The notes below the pieces were generated by a model. That model saw only the letters and a list, made by a program, of their open reading frames with translations. It made no database searches and was not told the DNA's origin. From positions 13,831,001-13,895,000 of the forward strand of contig OX387199.1 in the NCBI GenBank assembly GCA_947561715.1: a DNA stretch of 64,000 nucleotides, given 5' to 3'. Origin of the DNA: Ascidia mentula (taxonomy: Eukaryota; Chordata; Ascidiacea; Phlebobranchia; Ascidiidae). Both the position numbers and the translations under genes were made by a program. Within the stretch, counting starts at the first letter, position 1, and the number at the start of each line of letters is the position of its first letter. Positions 25,195-39,348 of this stretch are shown here, piece by piece.

Positions 25195-27634
25195 ATGTTT
25201 GCATGGCAAGGTACGTAAAACATTGCATATGTGGGGTTGTACATGTATGCAAATAATTATTGTAAGTTAATGCTGGTGTATGTAATGTAACTGTGTTCAT
25301 ATGTTTTTTTAATGCACATTGTTACAGTGCCGCAAACTTTAAAAAACATTACAGACAGCTGTGTTAAGTCTGTTGGTAGTAGCTTAGTAGAAAAAAAAGT
25401 CAAAATTTTGTTGGAACCATTCTTATGCTTTCTCATTGGTTTAATTAGGTACAACACCGGCCACATTGATTATTGGCCTGACTGATCGAAAGTGGTGGTA
25501 CATGTGATTTTATAAATGAAACACTATTTTTATAAGTTAAAACCAGTTTCATAGTGGAGTAACTGACAGTGTAGTGAATAGTGGCTTGTAAGAGTTTAGA
25601 ATTATATGTGTTTACTTGGAAATAAGCTAAAAGTAAATATAAAACACATGATAAAATGCACAAGCACCAAAGTCTTCGATATCGTGGAACTGTCAACAAG
25701 AATTTGTGGATGATCAGATGCTTCAGAATGGGGTAACCACAAACAAAAACTTGACAATAGCTTGTTAACAGTGTCTTGTTAACTATTGTCTAAAAAGATG
25801 ACCACAAATGGTAAAGCCAACATAAATACTTGTGTAAATTTATTACATGTTCACAGCAACAGCACTATCCATTCACAGTTTATAAAAGTGGCTCCGTAAA
25901 ATTGGACTGTCTGATTAAATGTGTCTCGATTGTATAAATACAAAATGAACAACTTTCCCCGTTTGGTGCTGTTGCCGTTCTTGATATGTATTGGTAGTTT
26001 GCCATTACTCACGACTATCGTGTTTTCAGCATGGTGAAAGCGATATGTACAAAAAGCTTGACGAAATGGCGCAGTTATATTGAAGATTCTGCTCCGGAAA
26101 GATCATCAAATCAGCACGGTTGTTATCTTTGCTTTTTATGTTTCGCCAAAACGTGACGGCGCACTAATAAAACTTACTTTGTCGAGTCGTGTACGGTGTG
26201 AGGAATATTTTTCTATATTGTTTAATCTTATTTGTAAAGCGTTGTACTGTAATCATTTATGTACATGTGATTCCGATGTGACAAACCTTGCGATTTGTGA
26301 GGCCCCCTCAGTCAAAAACAAATAATTGGAATACTTCAAAACATAACTGACATTGAACATGATATCGCAGGGCGCGGAACAACTGTGACTTCAGCGAAAA
26401 ATGCAAACGTGGTTTTCGTGTAGTTAGTGGGAAATCGCCGAAATTAAACACAGCGCTAAGATATCTTTGTCACGTGAAGTTTCAAAATACATTGTGTTTC
26501 TATATCCTTAAACTTTGGACGAATTGATTGTTACGTCGTACGCTCAGAATTAATGGCCAGTCAAAGGTCCGATCAACCTTTTTGTCAACGGACTGGTTTT
26601 ATCAAAGGTTTTGTGGGTCATGCGCCAATGTCAAACATATGATGTTTGCAAATCAAGCTTGCTTTTAACGTTGTTTGAGCTAAAACATGTTTTAGGTGCA
26701 CCTAAAAAATAATTACAACAGTATTTTCTGTGCAGAACCCAAACTGAGAACGTGAAAAATTTAATTCTTTAGAAAGTAGGTTACTTGATGAAACAGGAAT
26801 TGGCACAAACCCATACTTTATTCATAACGGCGATCAACATAGCCTATACAGTTGTCGGCAAGCATGACATCTGCCATCCGATTGAATGACGATATTACCC
26901 AGCAGGAGGATAAGCGTGTATTAATTATTTGGAAACTGCGTAGGTTGAACACCCAACATGTATAAATGAATATAGGCTATGTAGGCATACAGTGTTCAAA
27001 ATGCCCAAAGCAACTGTTAACAATAGACCCCTTGGCAATAACTTCGTTAACAAAATACCAAATAACATAACATCAGTGTTGGCATTTCATGCCTTTCGTA
27101 AAGGGCGTGTTTGAGAGAGAAATATGTTTTGTTCAAGCTGCCTGCCATCATTATTCAACAAATTTCGCTGGTGGCTCTTTGAGGAAGGAAGTGCTATCAA
27201 CTATGCGTGCTTGGAGCTTAGGGAAGCAGTGCATATACAGTTAGCTGCAAACAGATAATACGCATTTTTGGGAAAATCATTTTTGGAAGTGTTCTCAACG
27301 AAGTGTTGTATTGCAGTTGAAATGTTGGCAAATGGCTAAAATTGAAAGGGTGGATAGAAAAGTGCTTCGGGCTTCATAAAGCTTGTAACTACAACGATCT
27401 GCTAAACTGTTGTTGGTTGTACTGCCATATGGTTGAATTGCATTTACTGCGGCTAGGCCATACGATCAAGTACACAATCGGATTTTAAAAGAGGTCCGAT
27501 TTCAAAGCGAGAAGTTTCTGCAGCAGTTGTTTGAATAGGGTCTAAAACTTGTTTTGCATGCCATGCATGATGTAATTGCCCTGAGAGCCTTGGCAATTTA
27601 ACTCAATTTTTAACAAAGTTACATTTTTTATAGG
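25195..27634. other. 3' region of the hnRNP gene and intergenic
   Basis: The first part is probably 3'UTR of the hnRNP gene; a good donor (AAG|GTACGT) near 25210 suggests a 3'UTR intron. The rest, about 26.0-27.6 kb, has only short frames. No repeat or RNA gene was recognised. Confidence 0.4.
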
Positions 27635-28861
27635 ATGAAACAGAAATTTTTGACAAACTTTTTAATCAAAGCTAATCGCAGTGGAATCAATAGGATGGCG
27701 TCGCAGGATAATCCAACGGGCTTGGCCTACTTAAAAACGTACCAAGCTCTGTTTCAAGTCATTGAAATCTTGCTCATGCTTGTTGCCTGGAGTTTGTTAG
27801 CTTCACAAACTTTTTTGCACTATCCGGGTGTTGGTTTTGCCCTGGGAACATTTGTCGTTATTTGGCTCATTACCGTGTAAGTAAAATGTTGCGTTATGTA
27901 AACTTACTTCATCGAGAAAATTTGCACCGTTGAACCTAAAGATATTTATTATTAGTCCTTTGACATCTCCTAAGTATACATATGATTAAAAGTTTGATGT
28001 AGAGTTTCACAATAGCGCAAAAACTGTTCTGCACAAATGTATCCTTCCCATATGACTACACTTTGAAATTGTGGACAACATCTGTGGAAAACTTCCAAGG
28101 AATTTAACTTAATTTTTTAAAAACGATTTTGTCAGTAGAATCATTCTGCATTCCTGCTTACACATACTATTTTGTCACACATTGCGGATAGATTGGGTCA
28201 CACGCTAAACGCGAATAACGTGTTAACTTTTTGTTTTTAGATTCTTCTTTATCTTTTACATCACAGGAGCCCATTACAGAGTTCAGAGCCACTTAAAAGC
28301 AAGATTATCCGGCGAAGGAACATCGGATCCGTTGGCACCACCGCCAGAAACCACGCGTTGCATTACTGGGCCTACTTGGTTTGTAGTTGAGGTACGTTGG
28401 TTACCACATACCTGAATGTTTGCTAATTCATTTGAATCTGACCAAATGTAAATCTATTTGTTGGATATTTATTGGCGTTGCGTCGACAAAGGATGGTATT
28501 AAAGTGGAATTTCCTTGAAAGTGCTTTATTTTGTTGCCTAGTAACTACCACAGTTAACAATGCGCTTATTCTTTTGCAGTATGCGATCTACTCGATCTGT
28601 TTCATCTTCTTGTTTGTCGCGGTTTGCATGGTGACGTCACTGGCCAGGCGAAATACGCATCTCATTGCAAGCTACTCATTCGGATGGCTTGCATTGATCG
28701 TGTATTTGTTGCACTTTTGTCTGCTTGTGAGAAACACTGAGGGCGTGTGGCCTCATCAGTGTTTACTGCGGTGTTGTCAAAATGTCGGCAGATCAAAGGC
28801 CACGAGCGGTGAAACTCAGCCCATCGTGGGAGCGGAGCCAACTACCTCGGATCAACCTTGA
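27635..28861 (+). CDS. four-TM MARVEL-like protein (plasmolipin/CMTM type)
   Basis: Three exons (27635-27876, 28241-28391 and 28580-28861) join in phase to give 224 residues from the first Met, or 204 from the second Met (27695, MASQDNPTG). Four hydrophobic segments are visible: ALFQVIEILLMLVAWSLLAS, GVGFALGTFVVIWLITVFFF, YAIYSICFIFLFVAVCMVTS and SFGWLALIVYLLHFCLLVRN. The TM1 pattern LKTYQALFQVIEILL and the short loops fit MARVEL-domain proteins of vesicle and apical membranes. The cytosolic tail is Cys/Thr-rich. An AG just before 27635 could be an acceptor, so a 5' exon is possible. The exact family member is not identified. Confidence 0.75.
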
Positions 28862-29783
28862 GGAAAGTCCGCCTTCTATTTGGAAAACCGTTGTAAAAAT
28901 GCCTTTCGTATTCGCAGCTGTCAAATGCTCACTGGCCTGGTGCAATTCCCAGTAATATTTGCCAAAACGTATGTCAGTAAAAATATTTACCTACTGTCTT
29001 TTGTACGGTATAATTTGTTGCTAATGGCACCAACCCAAACGAAATTTTAATTGCTCGTAAGACAACAATTGCATTGGTTTTTATGAAGTCTCGGAAATGA
29101 GTGCCATAAATAAGATATCGCAAAGCAAATAAATAATTTAAAATCGACAATGAATGTTCTGTCATATCATTTATTGGGTAATTTAAATGTGCATGCAAAG
29201 CAAACTCTTTGGAGCATGTGTTATAAAAATGCATAAGAAAGGAAAAATACATGTGCTTCTAACATATGTTTTTCTTAATTGCAAATTACAAAGTCGCAAG
29301 GTAACTTTTTTTAGTTTTATGATTGCTGTTTAAGCCTTATTTGGATTTGTGTGAATAAGTCGGAAAAGACATTACGACGTTTTCATGTTTGTCTGATTTA
29401 ACAACTACTTTCATAGACCCATGTAATAAATCAACAACAATTTTGATATCCCGCTATCAGTGGTCAGCGCGTACATGCCAACCGATTTTACATGGCTCAA
29501 CCAGGCGCAATGTTGGCACGCATAATTATGACAATAAGAAATACTTTAGGAGAAAAGGGCAATATAATTGCCTTTAGGCGAAGCTATGATCGAACAAAAT
29601 ATACCTTTTTAAACAACATTTGAAACATGCACAAAAAATACAAAAATAATATCCCCTAAAATGGTATCGTCACAGCACAATAACAAGTTCATAAATTTAA
29701 CATGACAATAAACAAAAAAATGCGATTTAATTAAAATTTTCGTGCACAATTGAGGTAATTAGACAATTGAACATCGACCAGAT
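28862..29783. other. intergenic between convergent genes
   Basis: 3' flanks of the MARVEL-like gene (+) and of the small membrane-protein gene (-). Short frames only; nothing recognised. Confidence 0.45.
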
Positions 29784-30163
29784 CTAAACACCAAAACCTG
29801 ACGTTGCTGTGGTTACGCATGGTTGACATTCGTCGACTTTGCATTTGTGGATTGTATAACCCACGCCATACCCAGCACAGAATACTCCAATTGTTAGCAC
29901 AAGGGCAATGATTATCTTTAGAATCCACCCCCGGGTTCCAGTGGTCCAGGTCCTCCAGCAACCGGTATTGGGCTGTATGTAAATAAAGTTTAACAAGCAC
30001 ATATAAAGTTTTAAGAGTCAGAAAATGCCATCTTTTTATAACCAATTAAGTTACAAGATTTCGGTAAACTAATATCTAGTTATTGCGTTAACTTTATCCT
30101 GGTTTTACTTACATTTGAGCTGGTGATGGAGGCTTCGTCATGATAAGCGTTGTACGTCGACAT
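29784..30163 (-). CDS. small single-pass membrane protein, unknown family
   Basis: Two exons, 30163-30113 and 29972-29784, splice in phase 0 (AAT|GTAAGT; ACAG|CCC) and give 79 residues. The N-terminus is polar (MSTYNAYHDEASITSSN), followed by a Trp/Thr segment (GCWRTWTTGTRGW). One TM helix, ILKIIIALVLTIGVFCAGYG, runs into VGY, with small-residue GxxxG-like packing. The tail HKCKVDECQPC carries three clustered cysteines. There is no signal peptide. I do not recognise the family. Good splice sites and codon content make it likely real. Confidence 0.6.
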
Positions 30164-30351
30164 GGCTTGTGATTTTTTGCTTTAAAGGATAAACTCTTCT
30201 TGGAAAGCAAATACAACCAGTGACATCTAACTTGTGGTATTATTGGTACCTTAATTATAAAACGCAAAACAATTTAATGCAATCAAACATAATAACTCTG
30301 CAAAGTTGCGATTTGGAACACAACATTCTGTTTTCGCCTTACTTTATGCAG

Positions 30352-30763
30352 AAGAAATAGAATTGAAGCCAGACGAACTAAACGTGACCGCAGTGTGTTT
30401 ACAAGCTACGCGCCACTGGCTGCCCGATCAGAACGATATGATTCACAACGTTTGTGGACCTACATTCTCCCTGTCAGAGGGTTTGATATCCGGGTAAGAC
30501 TCAAGTCGTGACAAACGACTTTCAATTTTCGCTAAGCTAGTAGTGTTGAAAGTGCTAATTCGACACGTCGCAAATATATTCTTCCTTCTCACAGTGTGCC
30601 AATTATAAGCCCTAATCTGACCAAATCAAAACTGTGTTCGTAATTTAAAAATTTCCTCACCGTGAAACGTTACAGCTGCGCTAAAGAGCTTGGATGTAAA
30701 AGTTGTTCGTTGTCTCCCTCAGTCGCAAACGCTAACAAATGCCAAAAGAAGCATGCAGGATGA
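30352..30763 (+). CDS. two orphan exons of a Cys-containing protein, 5' part not found
   Basis: Exon 30352-30493 (acceptor TTATGCAG, donor GTAAGA) and exon 30676-30763 (acceptor GTTACAG, stop TGA) join in phase 2. They encode about 76 residues: ELKPDELNVTAVCLQATRHW, a NVCGPTFSLSEGLISG stretch, then GCAKELGCKSCSLSPSVANA and a KCQKKHAG end. GC content and splice signals exceed the surroundings. No start codon exists in the first exon before MIHNVC, so an upstream exon is expected, perhaps across the divergent gene. The family is unknown. Confidence 0.4.
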
Positions 30764-32388
30764 CAAGAGCAGACGCGTCAATCACGTAGTCATTTGGCCG
30801 TGCCTGCCTGCGGGTGGTTTTTAAACACTGGCATTACGACGAAGTACGTGCCACGCAGAAAAGTTTGTGTTACGTCACACCCACAAACAAAGCATATATT
30901 CATTTGGCGTGCAAAAATTGGATGGTTGCCCGATACTGGCAAGACCCTGATGACGAAGGCGCATTAGCAAGTAAACAGTTTGTGGTTTGAAACATCGTCT
31001 TCGTAAATTAAATTACGCGAAAACAAATTATATTCACAAAAACTAAAATCTACATATCAAAAAATAAAAAAATCCAAAACTTAAAAATTTAGAACTGTAA
31101 AAAAAATGTAGACTTTTGGCTGGTCTTTAGTACAAAACTTATTTAAATCAAATGTACACACTATTTTTGTACGATTACAATTTATTAAGTTGAAACTGAT
31201 CAATGTCCACTGCAGGCGCGGCCTATCTTGGAAAATTCGGTGAAAAAGAGCACCCACTCTGCCATTATTGTTTTATCGGTTTTATATTTTTTCTCAACTG
31301 TTTATAATTTTGAAATCAACTGTTCGTGCCGAAATATAATACTAGTACACCGGCTCATGATGTTTTTCTCCAAACTTGATCCACGTATAAATCTGTGTAA
31401 AACAGAAATCTGTGCGAATTTTACGGATATAGGTATTAACAGGACCACCACCTGTTATAAATTTAACTTGAGATACTACACGAAATCGTAGCGTTAATAT
31501 TCGCGCAGATTTATATGTGGATCAAGTTTGGAAAAAACTTTGTGACCCGGTGTAAAAGTATCTTCCACCGTCCAGCAGGTCCGCCCAATTGCACAAATGG
31601 GGGTTATTCAAAATTCTGGAATATTTTTCCAATTAGTTCGCTGTTTTTTTTTGTATTTGTTATTTAACTTTGTAGCGTAGCTATTCTTGTTTTTCACGAC
31701 CATTATCAAGCTTTAAATATTCGTAACTGACCCTGTAATTTAAGTCATGACTGCTAAATTTTTGGAAATAGGAATGGAATGAACAAGTAATTGTTTTGTG
31801 ACCACTGTCTGATACTGTAAGTTAAAAAACAAAAAGATGAAGGAAAACTATCGGTGGCGATACGCCACAGCCATTCAATTAGGAAAAACTTAAGAATCGA
31901 TAATTATTCGCAGAGATGAGATGTTGATTACTGTAAATGTAACTGATGTACAAAAGGATATCACAATGATGTCTCGAAAATCGAATTTCAACTAATATAA
32001 AAATAGCTGGGCTGATTATTTCTGATCTGGTTAAAGCCTTTACTAGTTTGTGATGTGACCTTTTACAAAGCAGGGCTTGTGAGGAGAGAGCCTGTTCAGA
32101 ATCGTCGCAATCCCAAAACATTGTTGCATTGTATCTGGTTATAACTACTTACAATTCTGTATGAATTGGTTTATGCACAAATTCATGTGTCAAGAAGAAA
32201 AACCCATTAAAATGTAACTTTTGCTTAGTTTTAAGGATTATTTACTCTTTACAATGCCTGCCATATTTCTTTGTTTAGAAGTTTACAAATCTATGTATGT
32301 CCCATTGGTTTGTAAATACTGTGTATGTGATGTATTATATTTATTGTAATTCAGGTAGTAGCAGTAGTTAAACAAAAGTTATCAAACA
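30764..32388. other. intergenic with one MITE, PSMC2 promoter side
   Basis: Contains the MITE at 31331-31565; otherwise AT-rich with short frames. The last few hundred bases should hold the PSMC2 promoter and a 5'UTR; an acceptor-like AG precedes 32360. Confidence 0.45.
31331..31565. mobile_element. uninterrupted copy of the CACCGGGTCACAAAG MITE family
   Basis: The left end near GTACACCGG...TCCAAACTTGATCCAC and the right end (GTGGATCAAGTTTGGAAAAA, then ACTTTGTGACCCGGTGTA) form inverted repeats. The centre (TACTACACGAAATCGTAGCG and an ACCACCACCTGTTA block) is the reverse complement of the centre of the element at 10189-10845. The size is about 235 bp with no coding content. It is the reference for mapping the nested insertion in the other copy. 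Confidence 0.82.
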
Positions 32389-34349
<1,961 letters not shown>

Positions 34350-35140
34350 ATCAAGTGCAAAACTATTGCCTGCTAGGTTTGATTTTTCGGCTGTTCTGCT
34401 TGGACGTATTTGTGAATTTCAAGTAACGTGTTGTATGATATGTTGGTCCACCAACTAGCTATGTCGTAAAAATTTTCAATACAAGTAACGCAGGAAGATG
34501 ATGTGAGTACTTTTGATATTTTTTTAAACTCTGAAGGCGCATGGCAGTAAGCAGAGCAGTGGCGTGGTGTATTCGGGGTCGAAAGTTTATACCCGTACCG
34601 ATTGCATGATTTCTCGTTCCGATTTATCAGGAAACAGCCTTTGATCCTAATTGGCTGTAATTGCGTTATGGCCTACCTTCACATGATTGGTATATATGGC
34701 AGATATGATCGTCAAGTAAAGACTTTTGCAGATCCTGACTAAAGTATGCGACGGTTTGTATTTCCTGCATTGTTTTTTGAAGATCGCACGACAAGTTAAG
34801 CGCATCCTAAAAGTGGCTTTAATCAATTTTTCTTGATTATTTGAATATGTTTTGTAATTAAACGTTTTGCAAAGGACCGTGTGATAGCAATTATTTCACA
34901 AATAGCGTAGCGCGTTTTTCTCCTTAACCCGATCATTAGCGCCAAATTGTGTTTGTTAATGGGTAAACATATAAATTTAATTTCTTCAAAGCGAAAACAT
35001 AACACACTAAAATATTACAGAGTGAAGTCGCATGGGATGACTAAAAATAATGTAATTCAGATAAGTTGCGTTCCTTTTCGCCCAATTAAAATTTTGTTGT
35101 CAAATGAAATGGCATAAAATTGTAAAAAGTGACAGCACTG
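34350..35140. other. intergenic between convergent PSMC2 and RAMP-like genes
   Basis: 3' flanks of both genes. No coding exon or repeat was recognised. Confidence 0.45.
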
Positions 35141-36390
35141 TTAAGGGCTTATGTGGGCAATAAATAAGTAAACAAGAACAAATACAATAGTGCTGACTGC
35201 AGTAGACAACACAGCTAGGGAAGTGCTTGTCAGTGCCCGAGACCTGTTGATCTGAAAACAAAACTTTTGTTTAGAGATATAGAATTGATGCATTGTTTTC
35301 ATCTATTCAATGTATGTTGTTTAACTTTCAATACTTTTTAAGTTTTATTTGTAAAAATAAAGAAAAAAAAACAGATTTCCTTAAGTACTTTAACGTTATT
35401 ATCTTAAAAACTGCGTTCTGTTGGAACAATAACGGTGACTTTCATCCAAATTAAGCCTTTATTAAAAAACTGGTTACTTCTCCGATGTCGTAGCTTGAGC
35501 AATTGAAGAAAAAGGCCGGATGCGCCACCGAGCGAAATGTCTTGTCGAACAGCACAAATCTGTCTTCGCAATTAAAACTTTCAGTAGTCTCTTCAATGCA
35601 CCGACTCATAAGATCGTATTGCCTGAGCAAAAAAAAAACTTAAAAACTCAAAATTTAAATCTGTAGGCTTTAAACAAAAATATCGAAAACATCAAATGTG
35701 TTGTGCAGTGTTATATCTCCGAATTAACATGTGTCCATAGTTTTGATGCACAATTGTGTTGGAAAGTACAGACCTTACTTGAAATGTGCTGATGATTGGT
35801 TAGTAACATTGTAAGAGACATTTTTAAATCGATTATGCAGCTCACCTGGCAACGTTGATATAATCACACATATTTTTTTCGTTGATGTTCATTTCCTTGC
35901 TGTAGGCAGCAAATTGGTCCAGACAAACGATAATGCGACTGGCGAAGTTATCGAATGGGGTGCAGTTGTGTTGTTTGGCCAAAACCATACCTCGGACGAA
36001 AGCTGAAAACATAATATATGTGCTGTAGATATATGAAATATTTTCGCATTTACTTTGTTACATAATTTTGCACTATTTCCCAGCATAGCACAAAAACATT
36101 GACGCCGAAGGAAAAATATTCACATTTACATTTTAAAACCGAAGAAATAATATTCACATTTACATTTTGTGCTGTACGATAGTGTACTTGATTAATTGTA
36201 TACGTCTAACCTAGGTATATTTTTGGCATCGATAACTAAGTTGCGTTATTGTGGACAATAGATAATTGCAGCATTCCGCATTCACCAACAGAAACATAAT
36301 GTAAACTGTCCTACCTTGCTTCGTGTTGTACTTGAATGAAAATGATTGTCCGAAAATCATAAGTAAAACCACTATCAAGGTAGCCCCCAT
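35141..36390 (-). CDS. RAMP-like single-pass protein (receptor activity-modifying protein)
   Basis: Four exons on the minus strand join in phase: 36390-36315, 36002-35846, 35622-35478 and 35251-35141 (162 residues; RAMPs are about 148-175). A signal peptide (MGATLIVVLLMIFGQSFSF) leads an ectodomain with exactly six cysteines, then one TM helix (SLAVLSTAVSTIVFVLVYLF) and a very short tail (IAHISP). Cysteine spacings are 13, 19, 15, 10 and 23; human RAMP1 has 13, 17, 15, 10 and 22. Local identities support this: CLDQF near the second cysteine, CD at the third, and FDK-F-x3-A-H-x3-FFNC before the sixth, as in the RAMP motif D-x-F-x5-H-x3-F-x2-C. By family knowledge it would pair with calcitonin-type class B GPCRs. 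The function here is inferred. N-glycosylation sequons (NCT, NCS, NRS) are present. Confidence 0.82.
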
Positions 36391-36925
36391 AACACAACAA
36401 TGCTACTTCTCTAATTTTAAGCCTATTTTTAAAAATAAAATTTTATTGCAAAATGTATTTGGATTTATTCTGGAATAAAAATATTAAAATATTTTCCCGT
36501 TTTCGAATAGTTTTAAACATGGATAAGCTTCTATACACTTCTATTTTCCAATACCTAAATTTAAAATATATTTTTCACAAAACTCAACAATATTCAATGA
36601 AATATTTAGCAAACTTGTATATAAGCAACGCGATAATCTAACCGGTAGGTACTATCACAATGTATTGATTGGGGACGACGCTTTTCCTTGACCGATCGAT
36701 AATCCAACGACGCTTACATAATATGTGCATGTATGCTGCTTGATCTCAGAAAAAATCTTCTATTTGTTCGCATTTATCAAAACCAGAGGTGAAATATTTT
36801 ATTTTATACGTCAACAAAACAGAATGGATTATTTACAGATTTAGTGTCCATTTTGCAACGTTTCAAAACTATGAAAAAGATGATGCTTTATTGGCGTAAA
36901 ATGCAATATGAAAGAACTATAGCAT

Positions 36926-39348
36926 TTACAAAACAGATGTTGCTGGTCTTGTAGTGGCTGCGTACACGTTACTCGACTGTGCAGTTGCTGACTGACGTTT
37001 GTTGGGGGTCGCTGTGCCGTACACCTCAAACCCTTCTGCAGCGTTTACTAGGTCGATGATTCGTCGCCTGTGACGTGTCACACATGAGATCATCAGGCGC
37101 CAACGGAGCGTGTCCATGCCGTACGCAATCACGTGCGTGAGTGGAACGATCACTAGGACTGTGACGAAAAGGTGCGGAACCGCAATATCGAGTCTGCCAC
37201 CATAGTCTAACGCCACTAAGCCAGGTGTAAAGCCCGAAGCCCAGCGGTAAATATGAAAGGAGTAAAATACAAGAATGAAGAAATCGGCGTAAATAAAGTG
37301 GAGCAAGCGAACGCTAACATTGGTAACAAATATATCGACAATCATAACTATTCCGACGATTGCGTAGAAGTTGACGTCATCACTGCACAAAATGTTATTA
37401 AATTTATTAGTTTACAAAATAACAAAAAAAAAACTGATCATGCAATTAATTAATATTACGAAAGCGAGAGAAATCGTGAGAAAATGAAAAGATAAATAAC
37501 CTTCTGTAAACTGCAAACCACTCTTGAGCGGAATCATTTCCAGCAGAAGTTGAGGCAATGTATCCAAGTGAACCGACAAAGCACACGAAGGATCCATTGA
37601 ATGCAACTGTCTGCATCACCCAACTGATTTTGTGATACCTACCATTGTGTATGTATTATACCTATTGTCTTCACACTGTTTGAAATAAATGTATCGCATG
37701 ACATTACGTGTTAATGACAAAGAATTGGTGACTTCAGCAAAAAACAAGATTTATCTGTCGAATTCTTACCAAGCAAGATCGTCATTGCAAAGACAATCAT
37801 GAAAGAATTGCAGAGCCGTAAACACCAAGGCAATAGTGTGGTACGCTGTGTAGATGATAAAGGACCACGTGGGCATAGCTTCAATCCACGCAATCTTGAG
37901 ACACAAATACGTTTTTTGCATTGTTTTTTGCAATATGATCGGAAAATCGGAAATATGTTAAGTCAAAGACACGAGTACAATAAAATCTTTCTGTAATTAT
38001 TCATACAATATGACAAGAGATGAAGTTCCGTTTCATTTTTGTAATCTTTGCCACAATAAAAATGTCGATACCTTATAGGTCTGATTTCTTTGGAATTAAC
38101 TTAAGTGTACAATAGTGAAAAATAGGGCCTTACTGATGGTGGGTCTTCCTTTATGCTTTCAGCGTAGGCTTTGTAGGTTAGAATCGAAACAGCGTGTGCA
38201 AAGCAAATGATTCTGTACACGAGGTACGGGTACTGGGTCTTCAGCCACTAAAAATATTAATTTGAGCACCATATAATATTAGGTATAAATTTCGGTGTTT
38301 GCTGTATAAGAAAGCAATTTAGTTTTTTTGTGACCGACACATGGCAATGCTACAAATGGTTACTTTCATTTGTAGGTATTTTATGTTCACGCCATCCCAT
38401 GCACATTCGCCATTGCAGGCGAAGGCCATTAAAACTTAAGTACAACATTTGCAATAAAATCTGGTGTTAATTTAATATATTTTGATAGGTTTCTAACTAA
38501 CATAATCGTGTCATGTTTTAAACGGGAGATTTCATTACCACTATGTTTAACTGACACAATAATCAACACATGACGTCACTCAACAGCGAGAAAAAGAGGG
38601 GGTTAAATGTACATGAATAGTTTTCAGGAATGAAAAACAAGCAAAATAAACATTTATCGAATACTTTAGTGAACCAACAGCTTTAGTTGTGTAGGGTAGG
38701 CTATCCTTTATCGAATTTGGTCAAAACTTGAAAACAGGGTTTCTATTGCCACACAAAACCTTTGTGCTGAATGTGGATCGAGTCTGACACGTTAAGCGGA
38801 CCAAAAGAATGGACTTAACAAAGTGTATGACACCTAAGCTGTGAAAACACGTCGTAACATTGTGTACCGTGTAAACGATACATCAACCACGGTATGGGAT
38901 CGTAAACAGATACTATACTTCAAACCATTTGGTCCAAATGAAATTTTGCCTACTATACATTCCATATGTTGGTATACCATAGAAAGCCATTTTCAGAAAA
39001 AAGTGGATTCAGTGCCAACCAAACAGAAAACATGAGTTGAATATTTCATTAAAGTTATTTTTGGCATTTATTTTATATTGTAGTCCAACCGTTACCTGGT
39101 GACTCCAAATGCTAAAAAAATGCTTGTGGGTCACTTACCGACGACGTAGCAAACTTTTGGGGTTTACCCTCAGTCAAGCCCATCATGCGCCAGTGAAGCT
39201 CGTTGCGCACTCGATGTGCGCAATTGGGCGTAACGTGCTTGATGATGTCATCTTGCAACTGATGCTTGGCGCTGCGTGTAAGGAGACTGCGAAAAGTGCC
39301 TGATGGACTGACAATGCTGCGCGAGCTCACCACAGGCCGGCCCAACAT
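36926..39348 (-). CDS. rolling-stone-like multi-pass membrane protein
   Basis: Five exons on the minus strand in phase: 39348-39139, 38247-38134, 37894-37770, 37638-37501 and 37382-36926 (347 residues). The N-terminus has the family-like block RNELHWRMMGLTEGKPQKFA. About six hydrophobic segments follow, including YPYLVYRIICFAHAVSILTY, WSFIIYTAYHTIALVFTALQ and WYHKISWVMQTVAFNGSFVC. The late block NVSVRLLHFIYADFFILVFY, then WASGFTPGLVALDYG and a last TM before a Ser/Thr/Ala tail, fits the rolling-stone (Drosophila rost) family. That family was first described in myoblast fusion. The biochemical role is unknown. The assignment rests on motif order and TM layout rather than a search. Confidence 0.75.
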
